A stretch of DNA of 64,000 nucleotides from NCBI RefSeq assembly GCF_050947875.1, contig NC_134570.1:201947750-202011749 (forward strand), written 5' to 3'. The position numbers were made by a program, and so were the translations under genes. This stretch comes from Dermacentor variabilis (Eukaryota > Arthropoda > Arachnida > Ixodida > Ixodidae). How positions within the stretch are numbered: position 1 is the stretch's first letter; every line of letters begins with the position of its first letter. A model generated the notes under the pieces. That model made no database searches. It worked only from the letters and a program-made list of their open reading frames with translations, and was not told the origin of the DNA. Below, one piece after another: positions 20,841 to 31,299 of the stretch.

Positions 20841-22567
20841 CTCCTGCATTCACCTTGTTCACGTTTTGCTCATCGTCTGTGAAACACGTAGAATCATACT
20901 TGTTACAGCATGATCTGTGTGTGCTGCCAGCTGATAAAGAAGGTGGCTTCGCAGTTTTTTCGCATGAAGAATTCAATGACAAAGCTATAAACGCTATTTA
21001 GGCAGTTTTTTATGAAGGAAATGACGTCTCTTCCAATAAAGTCCGAGCGAAAGCACAACAATTGTGTAAAAAGACGAATCTGCAAGGTGTGATGAACAGC
21101 ATCAAAAAAAGCAAGAAGGATTGTCTGGAAGTATTTCTCAGCGCTAAGACTAACAAAGAAGGTGTACCGTTCAGGGTGTTAGTTTCTGAGAGGGACACGT
21201 GGCAGAAATCTGTCGCCATGTACCATCAAGAAAAACTACACTTGCTAGGCATCAGGGACCCTTTCCTGACAAAAAGTTCTGAGGAGGTTTTAAATTTTTT
21301 AAGAGCTCATGAAAATCAACGTTTAAAGGCTTTCTCTTCCGATGTTAAAGACCTTTATTATTCTCTGCCACAATCAGAATTATTAACCTGTATTGACAGT
21401 TGCATAGATAAATATAGTGCCGTTAAGTTTAGCACGGAAGCAGGTACATCCATTGACAATTTTTTTAGAATTACTTTGGCTTTATTGGTCATCTACCTTT
21501 ATCGATAACAAGGTACCCTGTATCTGCAGAAACAAGGAGTGTGTATAGGTTCTTGCCTAGCACCAGTGCTAAGTAATCTGTTTTTAGCCAAACTTGACAG
21601 AGACCTGTCGCAGCGCGGTCACGAATCTAAGCTTGTAAAAGTTTTTAGAAATGTTAACGACTTTTTAATTCTTATTGACTGTTCATCCGCTTGTTTTACT
21701 AATGAATGTGCTCCTGTTTTTACCGCTATTCGTGACTGTCTAAATCCACTAGAAGTGACTTTTGAAATGCCATGTGACGGGAGGATTAGATTCCTTGACA
21801 TCAAGTTTGTGCTTACCGATAACGAAACCTGCTTGTGTTACGAGCCTAGGGCATGTAAGCCACTTTTACCATTTCATTCCGCGCATACAAAGCTTGTGAA
21901 GAGGGGAATCGCGAAGATGTGTTTCAGCGAAGCACAGAAAAAATCATGCCAACACCTAATGCGCGATACCTTCGAACGGCAAGCCTCGCGTTTAAGCTGC
22001 GCTGGTTACCCAAGCAACGTGCTTCTGTCAGTCGCAGAAGGACTTCTTAAGAAGGCGCAGCAAAGCAGTTTGGAGCAGGTGCACGTTTTGAGCACTGACA
22101 TGAACAAAAGAAAGGTTGGCGTAATTCCCTACATACACGGGTTCTCCCATAGAATAAAGAAGATTGCTGGAAGGAGCGGCATCAACGTTGTATTTTCGGC
22201 ACCTAATAAATTGGTCAGCCTCTGTAAAAACACAAGGCCAGAAAGAATCCCATGTAGCGCATGCGAAATAGAACATAAAAACAAATTCATTGAGTGCATC
22301 GCCGGTGTGGTATACCGTATTCCCCTCGGGTGCGGACGATCCTACATCGGTCAAACAAGCAGATGCATAAATGACAGGCAACGAGAACACAGTAACAAAG
22401 TTAAGAACTTGGCCGCTGACCGCTTTCTTGCCATCCATTGCCACAGATGCAAGTGCAAACCAAGATTTAAAGAAACAGTCATCATGAGTAGAAGCAGGTG
22501 TGAAATGACGCACTTGATAATAGAAGCCAGACACACATCAACATTCGGCGAACGCATGCGTCAGTAA
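20807..22567 (+). pseudogene. PLE-a reverse transcriptase with GIY-YIG endonuclease
   Basis: A single frame runs from 20807 to the stop at 22567, with only TAG at 20999-21001 and TAA at 21506-21508. The N-terminal block is LPADKEGGFAV. RT motif A reads DVKDLYYSLPQSEL, motif B QGVCIGSCLAPVLSNLFLAKLD (in the frame around 21530), motif C VFRNVNDFLILID, where the first Asp of the usual VDD is Asn, and the downstream block GRIRFLDIKF. The C-terminal endonuclease has PCSACEIEH (Cys/His finger), then VVYRIPLGCGRSYIGQTSRCINDRQREH with the two Tyr, Gly and Arg of GIY-YIG. Such enzymes nick target DNA and prime on it. The catalytic Asp loss plus two stops make this copy inactive. A real ATG start is not evident; 20807 is a TTG. 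Confidence 0.85.
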
Positions 22568-22899
22568 GCCTTCCATTTCATTATCTTCAAAAGAGCTGAA
22601 TTATCTTTGTTCGCGTTGAACGTATACAAGTCTTTGAATATGTGAGTCAAGAAACTGCCTACGTGTGGCTCCCAGTTTATATTTTTTGTTTATTTTTCCA
22701 AAAATTTTACACGTGCTGTATGACGGGTCGAAGGTGTATATATAGCGACGAGAACGAGAAATAAATCTGTTGTTGAAAGTAGCGCTGTGTGTGTCAGATG
22801 TGCCTTCTGTTGCCCGTGTCAAGCTTGCGCTATAACAAAATAAGATATGCCGTACCAACAAGCCCCGATTGCTATCCTCATAGGCTAAACCTCCCTGTA

Positions 22900-24980
22900 G
22901 CTGCACCCACAACCATCATTGCCGATATGGGACGAGGCCTGACATTGTGCAGTCCAAACACGGGGGTCGATCCTGAAGGAAACACAGTATAAATCCGCAA
23001 CATGGTTCACTAATGTGCCTGAGAAAACTTTGCCTTTTTTCCATGTTAACCGTTATTGAGTCAACCATTTTGGTTTTGCAGGTTTCACGCTCAGCTCTGT
23101 TCCTGCTACGCCAACGTTCCCACCTACACAGAGTTGACCTTACTACCAATTCTTGTTGTAATGCTTACTGCTTCGCTTGCAGCACTGGTGATTCAAACTA
23201 ATTCTGTGCTCAGTACAGAATTTTTTGTATGTTTGTTTGTTTTTGCAGTAGGTACGCTGCTGGTGCATCCTATAAGAGATATAAAAATCCTCGTAATACG
23301 ATGAAGCTGTAATATCTAGAAAAGTGTGTATTTTGTTATGCAAGCCATCACAGTTTGGATTGTGCGTAATGAAGCGTACATAGTTCTGGTCAACAAAGCG
23401 ATGGCACAGCAAGACAGTGATCGACTTGCTAAATTAGCTGGTGTCAGATCGGACACGTACAGATGCTATTAGGTGACATAATACCGTATTTCCACCAATA
23501 TAATGAGGTTCTTTTTTTTCTAAGTTACTGCTCTTCAGGACGCGCGTCCAGTTATATTTAGGTTCGGAACACGAATGAAACGCAATTATTTTTTCTCTAA
23601 TTCACACCTACACTCTACCGGCTGCTACTTCTAAGAGCGTTGAGCTGGAAGTTGCACCGGTGCACTTTGCCCGGTAATTCTTCTCCAGATTTAGAACGCT
23701 GTTAATGTTGCATGAAGGTGATTACGGCGCATTGATGACAACCTTAAGAATATAGGCGCTGTTGTGCAGGCGTGGCAAGCGGGCGAAGTCGCATGGTGCA
23801 TTACCGCTCAATCCTTCGAATTCTTTTCTGTGTTCGATTGTGCCGTGTGCGTCTCTGACACGAGCCGCCTTGTCCGATAACGTTTGCCACGACCCCGGAA
23901 GATGAAACAGTTCTCGCAGACAATTACATGCACGTAAGCATTAGTCCTCTAACTTAGTATGGCGACGGCAGTTCGCAGTAATGATGTATAAAGCTCTGCG
24001 GGCGTCGGTTTTTATGCGTCGTTTCCCGTTTCAGTGGGGCATCGTCCCGCGTTATAACAGTAATATACGCATTGTTCTTTGCTGAGAGGCGGAAAGTCCC
24101 CCTCATCATCCTACGACGTTCGTGGTACCGTCATTACGTTCAAATGCGCAGTCGTTCATTTGTGTCTACCACCATTTTGCACTTATATTTTGTGCTCATG
24201 TAACTTGTCGTTGGTGGAATACATGGTTGTACCTTTTGTTCGATGGGGCATTTATGTGCTGCGAATTTCGTGTGCAACGTAAAAGACGTGATTGTCGGTT
24301 TTCTGAATAAATGTTTAAAGAATAGCCTTAGAAAATTTCTGCATATATATGGACATCGCTGCTGCATTGTATAAACCGCGTAAATAAAATCCCGGAAATA
24401 ATTGTATGCAGCAGAAATGGTCTACCACATATTCCGTAGTGAATAAACTTCACAGTGTATTTTGCTTACGAAGACAATGCGTCTGCGATGGTAGTATTGC
24501 ACATGCCTGGTGCGTGAGCGCTACATTAATGGCACTTGCGCATGACGAACGATAGTTACAATTGCGCGAATTGGTTGCAAACAAGCCATCTAGTTAAGCA
24601 GCCATAACATACCGCAAGGTGCTATTACATTGACCAGCTCGGCCTAAAAACAGATTCAATTACGATATCTTTACAGTTGTTTTGCCAGAAAACTCACGAG
24701 TTTGCCCGGACACCGAAACTGGAAGCACAAGGAAGCAATTTACTGCGGCTTTTGTGAACGTCACGTAAGGTATGCTAGGCATGTGCACGTTGATAGTAGT
24801 AGCATTCCACGTCCTTTAAGCATTGAAGGTCTGCCAGTTCTGCGCAGCTCTAGTCTGATGCGGGCGTTCGCGATCAGGGACAGTGCACGCTCCATTCGAT
24901 GCCCTAAAGTGCGAGGCAACGACGATTTGGTGCACGCTGCCCAGACGAGGAACGATGCCGTAAATCTTGTACACTTAATA
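22900..24980. other. no gene seen
   Basis: Only short frames without recognisable motifs; AT-rich stretches with scattered AATAAA (for example near 24308). I see no repeat that I can name. Confidence 0.4.
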
Positions 24981-24986
24981 ACAATG

Positions 24987-24992
24987 TTTATT
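24987..24992 (-). terminator. polyadenylation signal AATAAA for the fucosyltransferase-like gene
   Basis: Minus-strand AATAAA about 160 bp past the TAG stop at 25152-25154; it is the first canonical signal downstream of the coding region. Confidence 0.5.
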
Positions 24993-25151
24993 CCGTAAAA
25001 TACATATTAAAGAACAGCAGCCCGGGCATCCAACAAAAAAAGAAAGAGCCCAGTGTTTGACAAATTGACAGCAATGCCGTTATCACATTGCACACGTCGC
25101 ACAGGCGAAGCAAAAGAACAAAAAAACCTGCGAAGATGCCTATGACCCAGG

Positions 25152-26648
25152 CTAAAAATTCCAAGGATGTTTTGGGTCAGCGAAAGCCCAGTCCAAGCCA
25201 TACAAAGGCGGAGTGTAACCGTGGCATACTGCGCGTGCCGTCCACCAGGCGTAGCCGTCGGGATGCTTCGGCTGGCGAGCGAACGGCTCGTGAAGAGCTC
25301 GGCACAGCGGACAAAGGTCGATGACGTTGGGGACGAAGGAGCAGCGCTTCTTCCACTCGAAGTAGCGCTTGTATTCTACACTGTTCCTCATTAAATAACC
25401 CAGGAATCCAGCTAGCTCGCCAGACTGTTGAAGGTCTGCCGAGCTCACCACGGAATGAGGTGGGACGTTGAGGGTCGTGTTGGGCGGCACCAACACGACA
25501 GGGACCAGGTCGTATTCGAAGGCGTCGTAGATGAGTTCGTACTGGCTGTGGAAGCAGTCAGGCTCCAGTCTAACGACGATGAAGTAATAGTTTGCAGCGA
25601 TATATCTCAAGCACTGCTCCCTCGTCTGGCAGAATCCACTTCCGCAGTCGCGAATCAGATCGAGGTACAATAGCGGGGTGCTGGGATGCTTGGCGTCCAA
25701 TTCTTCATTCATGTGCCTGTAACGCATTAATTGGTAGCTATGTTCCTCGCAAGGGCCGGCAATCCACGCAGCCGGTTTCAAGTGATGCGAGCGGGTGATC
25801 GCTTTACGGTTGCGCTCTGCGATGCCAGCCACAGCCACATCTCCAAGGACATCGCAGCGCCACGACTTGTAAGGCACCACGACGTCAGCGTCGTCCCGGT
25901 GACCCATGGTCCAGTTGAAGCAAGTCCGAATACCCTTGCAATAACTGCCATCTTCACCAATGCCAAAGTTGCGCGGCAGTTTGCTCGATCGCGAATAGTG
26001 ATTCTGCGCCCACAGAATCCACATCGGAAATTCGGTGTGCATCGGAATTTGGTGTTTGCCGCTCGGAAGGTCCAAATTATTGAGGCGATCGGCCTCGAAC
26101 ACGACGGCATCGCTCCACATGAGGCGGGTACGGTTGTCTGTGATCTCGCACACTACCGAGACGTCACCGTCGAGCGGGCAGGTGGTCACGTTGGACGACC
26201 AGCGCTTGTGTAGATCCGGTACGTCAAGGTCGAAGGAAAGCGGCCTCATGATGCGGTTCCACAGCAGTATGCGGGGCATGCCGTTGTCATTCTTGCGCAA
26301 TCGCCAGTAGGCCCATGGTGCCGGCGATTCCCGTTGATGAAGCTGGTAGGCCGAGTAGAAATGTAAGCAAGATAAGACCGCCCCCAATAGGAGAATTGCT
26401 AAGGCAATGTAAAGTTGCTTCCCGCTAAGGCAAAGTACTCGGAATGGTCGCGACCCTGTCTCTGATCCGTTGCCATCGGGATTCGGGTCTTCAGGCCCAG
26501 GTTGTTGCGCCCGTTGACGGCTGGATGAAGGGGGCGGAGGGTCGTTGGGATGTGATAATATCTCGAACCTCTCAGGAACGCTCGAAGTATCTAATCGGAA
26601 AGTAACCCTCCGTGAGCTCCCTGGAGCAGCGGGTTGAGGGTCTGCCAT
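25152..26648 (-). CDS. GT10 (alpha-1,3-)fucosyltransferase-like type II membrane protein
   Basis: A 498-residue open frame on one exon. Layout: Pro/Ser-rich cytosolic N-terminus, one membrane segment at about 79-100 (LYIALAILLLGAVLSCLHFY), then a lumenal domain, the plan of a Golgi type II glycosyltransferase. The family signature FNWTMGHRDDADVVVPY is at 244-260, and the region YYFIVVRLEPDC...YELIYDAFEYDLVPVVLVPPN (354-390) aligns with the GDP-fucose-binding block, but the usual FENS..DYVTEK residues are mostly replaced, so activity is uncertain. Possible N-glycosylation sites are at 153, 172, 245 and 390. The frame also continues upstream to 26738, but I chose ATG 26648 because TTTTTTTTACATCAG immediately before it looks like a 3' splice site, implying a 5' UTR exon further upstream. 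Substrate unknown. Confidence 0.8.
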   Translation of the reverse strand: MADPQPAAPGSSRRVTFRLDTSSVPERFEILSHPNDPPPPSSSRQRAQQPGPEDPNPDGNGSETGSRPFRVLCLSGKQLYIALAILLLGAVLSCLHFYSAYQLHQRESPAPWAYWRLRKNDNGMPRILLWNRIMRPLSFDLDVPDLHKRWSSNVTTCPLDGDVSVVCEITDNRTRLMWSDAVVFEADRLNNLDLPSGKHQIPMHTEFPMWILWAQNHYSRSSKLPRNFGIGEDGSYCKGIRTCFNWTMGHRDDADVVVPYKSWRCDVLGDVAVAGIAERNRKAITRSHHLKPAAWIAGPCEEHSYQLMRYRHMNEELDAKHPSTPLLYLDLIRDCGSGFCQTREQCLRYIAANYYFIVVRLEPDCFHSQYELIYDAFEYDLVPVVLVPPNTTLNVPPHSVVSSADLQQSGELAGFLGYLMRNSVEYKRYFEWKKRCSFVPNVIDLCPLCRALHEPFARQPKHPDGYAWWTARAVCHGYTPPLYGLDWAFADPKHPWNF

Positions 26649-26739
26649 GAAGCTGATGTAAAAAAAAGCATAGTTAGTGAAAAATGTATGCGAATAAAGC
26701 ACTATATGGCTCCTGCGATTAGGAGCCTTGTTGTCCAAA

Positions 26740-28844
26740 CAAAGAACTGCAAACGACTAGATTTTTTTTACTACTAGGTTGAAACAACGAAAGGAAAGAA
26801 AAGAACATTACCGGAAGGAACACGCCCCGCTTATTAAGGTAAACAGGAGATAAAATTGTTAGTAATTATGGTTGAAATCGGAAATGGTTCTTTCTCCCTT
26901 CCCTTATTAGGTCACACGAAGGTAGTTTCTTAGAAAGTTGCGCGTGGCATTACGAGTGTCCGTTGTAGCAAACTTATTAGGGTATTACCTGTTAAGCAAA
27001 CATTCTACCGCGAGACGTCCAATGCCGAATGCAACGTGCGGAAAGATTTGGCAGAATAAATAGCGCTTGCTGCATTGCGTTTGCATTGCATCGAGACGAC
27101 GATCTGTATACTCTTACCTCTCGGAATATGAAAGTTGCCGGAACTACGGTAGCACGCACGCGCCCTTCCTCACCAGCGTCCACCTTGCCAAATACGCAAA
27201 CGTCCTGCTGTTGCGCACAGCGAACAAGCGAGTGGTTATTTTGCGGCGGGAATCGTTGGCACTCAGTAGCGACGGAAGCGGAAGTGGCCGAGAAAAAGCG
27301 TTGTAAGAATCGAACGGTGCTAAAGACACGACGCCATAGCCCGATGTGCGCATATAATTTTATCGGTGCTACTTTAGTCATTTTTTTATTGACCAAAGCA
27401 AAAAATTTTCACCAAGCTGAGTCGAATACATTTTCTAGCCTTCCTAGCCGAGCCTGCAACTACGGTGCGTTGGTAAGTACCGATTGTTTTCATAAATTAG
27501 CAGCCTATTTAATATGTCCTACTTTCAGCTGGATTGCCTTGAAATGACAGGTGTTATTTAGGCGTGGCACTGCGGTCCAGCCAATTGGCAGAAAGCGAGG
27601 TTCAATTTTGAGTGATTGGCTACTGCGCCCCTGGAAGCTCGCGAGGTCCTTAAGATGGGTTCGAGGGATGTAATACCCTTCTGACTGTCTGTCTTATTTT
27701 CCTTGAGATAATAAAACGAAGCCCAATTTACTCCGGTACAAACGGACGTCAGTTTGCCTCTTTAACTTCTTTCATTTGTTTTCGAGTTTGAGAGCTCCCG
27801 GTGCGCGGAAATATGGACAGTGGTTTTCTATAATACTCGCCCTTACTACAGGATGTCTTCTGTCAACCAATAATGACGGCTCCTTTTATCGAACAGGAAT
27901 TTCGCATGCTGCTAAGTGATAGAAGATGCAGGAACCGTCGCGACCATTTGAGCTGTTTACTTCTTAAGGCAACAAGTAAACAAATCTAATTCTTTCCTCT
28001 TATAGCGGCTTGAAGTGTCCCTTTAATCAAGCATTGTTGAGTAGCCATTTGCTTTACGTGACGGTCATCTTCCCATGGGCACATTTTCGCTAGATCCACT
28101 TCTCACACTTGTATGTACCACTTGAATTATAGCACATAATAAACTTATATTGCGGGTGTTATTCCAGGTTAGTGTTATGGACAACAATGAGAATACATTG
28201 CTTACTAGCACTAAAGGCGCGAAAATTTTAGAAAAATGTCATATTTCATTTATTGATAAAGATGTGGTGCCCTTTCATACCGACATGCTGCACGCCAAGC
28301 GTGGTTAGTTGACCGTCCACGTGTTGCTGCAGGTCAACTACAGTAAGGAGGACGGTAGAGTTTTTTTTTTTTCATTTTGTCTTGCTTCTTTGGGGAAATC
28401 CCCAGCTTGCCGGCGAATTGCTTCTTCCAACGGGTGCTTAGTGCATGCAAATGTACAGCTTCGCTGATACTGTGCGCTTGCGTTAATTTCCCGGGTGCTC
28501 TTCACTTTTTCTTTTTTTCCCTTGCCACAGAAAAAGAAGTATTTCACAATACGAATCTGCTAGGCCGCGACAGCGCAGGCCAGCGGCGCGATAAGGTCAC
28601 GGCCGGTCAAACAGAAAATGCAGTTTTCACCGCAACATGACAGATAACGCGTCCGACGCGTTGCCATCGTTCACATGTTTTTACATCTACGCGACGCACA
28701 AAAATCGTGATATCGTCTCATATATTAAAAGATTTCAAATATTTCAGTCTTTAACCTAAATAAATTGAAGTGGCAGACATTGTACGAACATCTATTAATG
28801 AATAATGTATTTATCAGATTCCGTACTGCACTTGAAACGAGACC
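26740..28844. other. no gene seen; should hold the 5' UTR/promoter of the fucosyltransferase-like gene
   Basis: No coding similarity recognised. The 172-codon plus frame at 27029-27547 and the overlapping minus frame at 26992-27396 lack motifs and contradict each other. A T-run of 14 lies at about 28362-28375. Confidence 0.35.
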
Positions 28845-29285
28845 CTAGTAGTTATCCCGCAGCAGATGACCTGTGCCGACGCCGCCACAGTTTACATAGT
28901 TCGCATGTGGTGCGAGCGCACGCGTAGGTGACCTTGGGAGGAAAACCTCCCAATTCGGAGATGCAAGCTGTCGTGCTTCTTCGGGATCTGCAGGCTTTCC
29001 GTTTCTAATAAAGCTCTCGCGGGCTTCGGCATTGCGCGGTGGCTTCTGGGACTTAGCGCGCGCTTTCCACGCTGCTACAAAAGCGATCGGTTTCCAACAC
29101 TCATCTTTTGGGGGACGGGGAGGAAATGTGTGGTGCCGAAACGCAACCATGGCTACACATGCTGCAGGGAAACGGTAATTAGCAAAGTAATTAGCAAATA
29201 AGCAAAGTACGTGGAATGCGTGCAACGTGGTATGAAGGGTTAGCTGGAAAGAGCGGCGCCTGCCTTGAGGCCACCACACACACAA
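28845..29285 (-). CDS. hypothetical frame, unrecognised
   Basis: A 146-codon minus frame. The first 50 codons look like translated repeat, while 29150-28860 encodes a basic, Pro-rich stretch (RHHTFPPRPPKDECWKPIAF, WKARAKSQKPPRNAEARESF) that could be an exon or an old element fragment. No family recognised, no splice sites resolved. It ends just before LINE EST-a begins. I list it only as a possibility. Confidence 0.15.
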   Translation of the reverse strand: MCVWWPQGRRRSFQLTLHTTLHAFHVLCLFANYFANYRFPAACVAMVAFRHHTFPPRPPKDECWKPIAFVAAWKARAKSQKPPRNAEARESFIRNGKPADPEEARQLASPNWEVFLPRSPTRALAPHANYVNCGGVGTGHLLRDNY

Positions 29286-29384
29286 AAAAAAAAAACAGGA
29301 GCGCAGAGGTCAATGTCCCTTGTCGAGTCCGATTAACGCGGAAAAGGACAAAGGGAAGCAGGGAGAGGTCGGAGAGAGTGAAAA

Positions 29385-29900
29385 GGTGATTATCGCCGGC
29401 AACTGAAACCTGACTAGGTGCTCAGAAGCAATTGTGGAGAGGGTGAAAAGCGATAAAAGAGTGGTGGTAGAGACATTTCCAGGGCAGAAACTGGTTTCTG
29501 TCATGGAGGGAGCAAAAGCAAAGCTCGCGGAAAATGGCCACGTGCGCAACCTTGTCATAGTAGCAGGTGGGCTAAATGATATCCTAAACAGGAAAGGGAC
29601 AGGACTAGCCCAGCGCTTGGCGAAGGGAGTGGAAGACTTGCTCGAGCTACCCCTCAGGTGCAGATCGTGGTGTGCACGGTGCCGGAGGTGCCTGTACGTG
29701 ACAGTCATGTACAAAGGTCTGTAGTGGCTGCTAATGAGGCTATACGGATTATGAGCCGAGAGAAAGGCTTCGAGGTTGTCGCAGTAAACAGGGAAGTGAA
29801 AAGGTGGGATCCACTTGAATTGCAGGTTGGAACGAGAGGCGGGCTGGCGACTAGGTGGTCGCGCTGTTGCCTTTTTAGGGGGCCCACGGGCGCTCAGGAG
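29385..29900 (+). pseudogene. EST-a ORF1, SGNH-hydrolase-like
   Basis: The block that should hold the nucleophile Ser (GDSN in the family) reads VIIAGN-stop-N at 29388-29408, so the Ser codon is now TGA. Then VVVETFPGQKL, NLVIVAGGLNDIL (block III with Gly and Asn, near 29550), a frameshift, and VVCTVPEVPVRDSHVQ with EAIRIMSREKGFEVVAVN (to about 29800). The C-terminal Asp-x-x-His is not found. The esterase may help RNP-membrane or lipid interactions in the family; that is known only in outline. Confidence 0.68.
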
Positions 29901-29994
29901 GCCAGAGCAGGTAGTAATGAAGAAGGCCCCCTAGGGGAACCTCAGAAGAGCATCGCCGTCGATAACAGAAAAAGGAGAAAAGCAAGAAAAAGAG

Positions 29995-30700
29995 CTCGCC
30001 ATGCAGTAGGCTACATAAACATGCTGGGCGGCAGAAGAAAGGAAAATTGGGCAGAGATTGAGGAGCAGTTACACAGAGAACAAATAGGGGTGTGTGCGGT
30101 TACAGAAACGCACCTTAGAGACTTCGAAGAGTCGCCAGTTGTTGAGAAATATGTTTGGGAAGGGTGCAACAGAACTAAGTCGGAAAGAAAGGGAGGGGGA
30201 GTCCGAATGCTCATCCATCAGGGAGCCAAATGGAAAAGAGTAAATTCACAATGCCAAGAGCATCTTTGGTTATCAGGTACAATGAGTGGGAAAGAAACTT
30301 GGCTGGGTGTTACGTATTTGTAGACCGGAAATAATTGCACAGAATGGAATAAAGAGTTAGTGGAATGGATAAGCGCTGATAATAAAGGTTTCGGCAATGG
30401 TGCTGAAATTATCCTATTAGATGACATGAATGCCCACGAACAGGATTTAAATGGCTACACCGACAACAACTGGAAGTCAATGCTAGACCTTTGTGAGCAA
30501 CATAACCTTGTTATCGTGAACACAGGGCCTAAGTGTGAAGGGCAGATCATGTGGGAATCGGGAAACCGGCATACAACCATTGATTACTGTCTGATGACAG
30601 AAGGGACTCATGGTAGACTGAGAGAAATCGACAATGATGATGAAGGGTATAAAAGCATAGGGAGTGACCAAAAACACATCATTTCGAATATGGGGTATGT
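29995..30700 (+). pseudogene. EST-a endonuclease remnant
   Basis: YINMLGGRRKENWAEIEEQL opens the domain, followed by GVCAVTETHLRD (catalytic Glu block), ERKGGGVRMLI, a stop at 30321-30323, then IILLDDMNAHEQD where GDFNAH is expected, TTIDYCLM, and GSDQKHII in place of the SDH block near 30662. Key residues are changed in two blocks. Confidence 0.7.
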
Positions 30701-31299
30701 AATTGGGAAAGAAAGCATGCAGTGGAACATGGCCAGTCCAAATTTGAATGCTGAACAAATAACAAGAATAGTCACTAGAGTCGAGGAAGAACTTGACAAA
30801 TTTTCAATTAAAGAGTGGGAATGCAGTGAGCTTGTAAGTGTAATAACGACAGAAATACGGAAGGAGAAACAACATGTTTGTTTTAAAGGAAAAAAGAAAC
30901 CGAAAAGCTGGTGGAACAGGGGAGATACGAGAAGCTATCACCCAACGACAGAAAGCATCTCTAGAGCACAGGCAGGCAAAGAAGGCGCAGTTGCCGCAGG
31001 ATGAAGTAACCGGTAAATGGGAAATACACCCGGAGAAAGAGTATCCGGTACAAATAATGGTGCAAGCCAAGATAAAAGGTGAGAGTGAACGTTGGTTGTC
31101 ACAAATACGTGATAAAAATAAGGCTGTATCATGAATATTTTGGAACAACATAGGATTATTGGGCAGGAAGTTAACGGCAATATATCAGCATATTCTAGAC
31201 AAAGATGGAAACAAACTGGAAGAGGAAGCCACTTTAAATGACATCGAAAAATAACAGCGGAATCTTTCCAAGGCAATTACGAGGTTGTACTTAAAGAAA

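Larger units (their letters stand above)
20790..22885 (+). mobile_element. Penelope-like element (PLE-a), one reading frame with two stops
   Basis: A Penelope-like retroelement with RT followed by a GIY-YIG endonuclease, preceded by a hammerhead-like motif (20801-20840) and followed by a tail (22590-22885) with GCGCTGTGTGTGTC and ACCAACAAGCCCC. The tail blocks recur in the palindromes at 8.7, 42.8 and 60.9 kb. The element is among the least decayed in the window. Start and end are set by motif similarity; no target duplication was identified. Confidence 0.85.

Noticed and set aside
25731..26213. 160-codon plus-strand open frame
   Set aside because: Antisense shadow of the fucosyltransferase-like gene.
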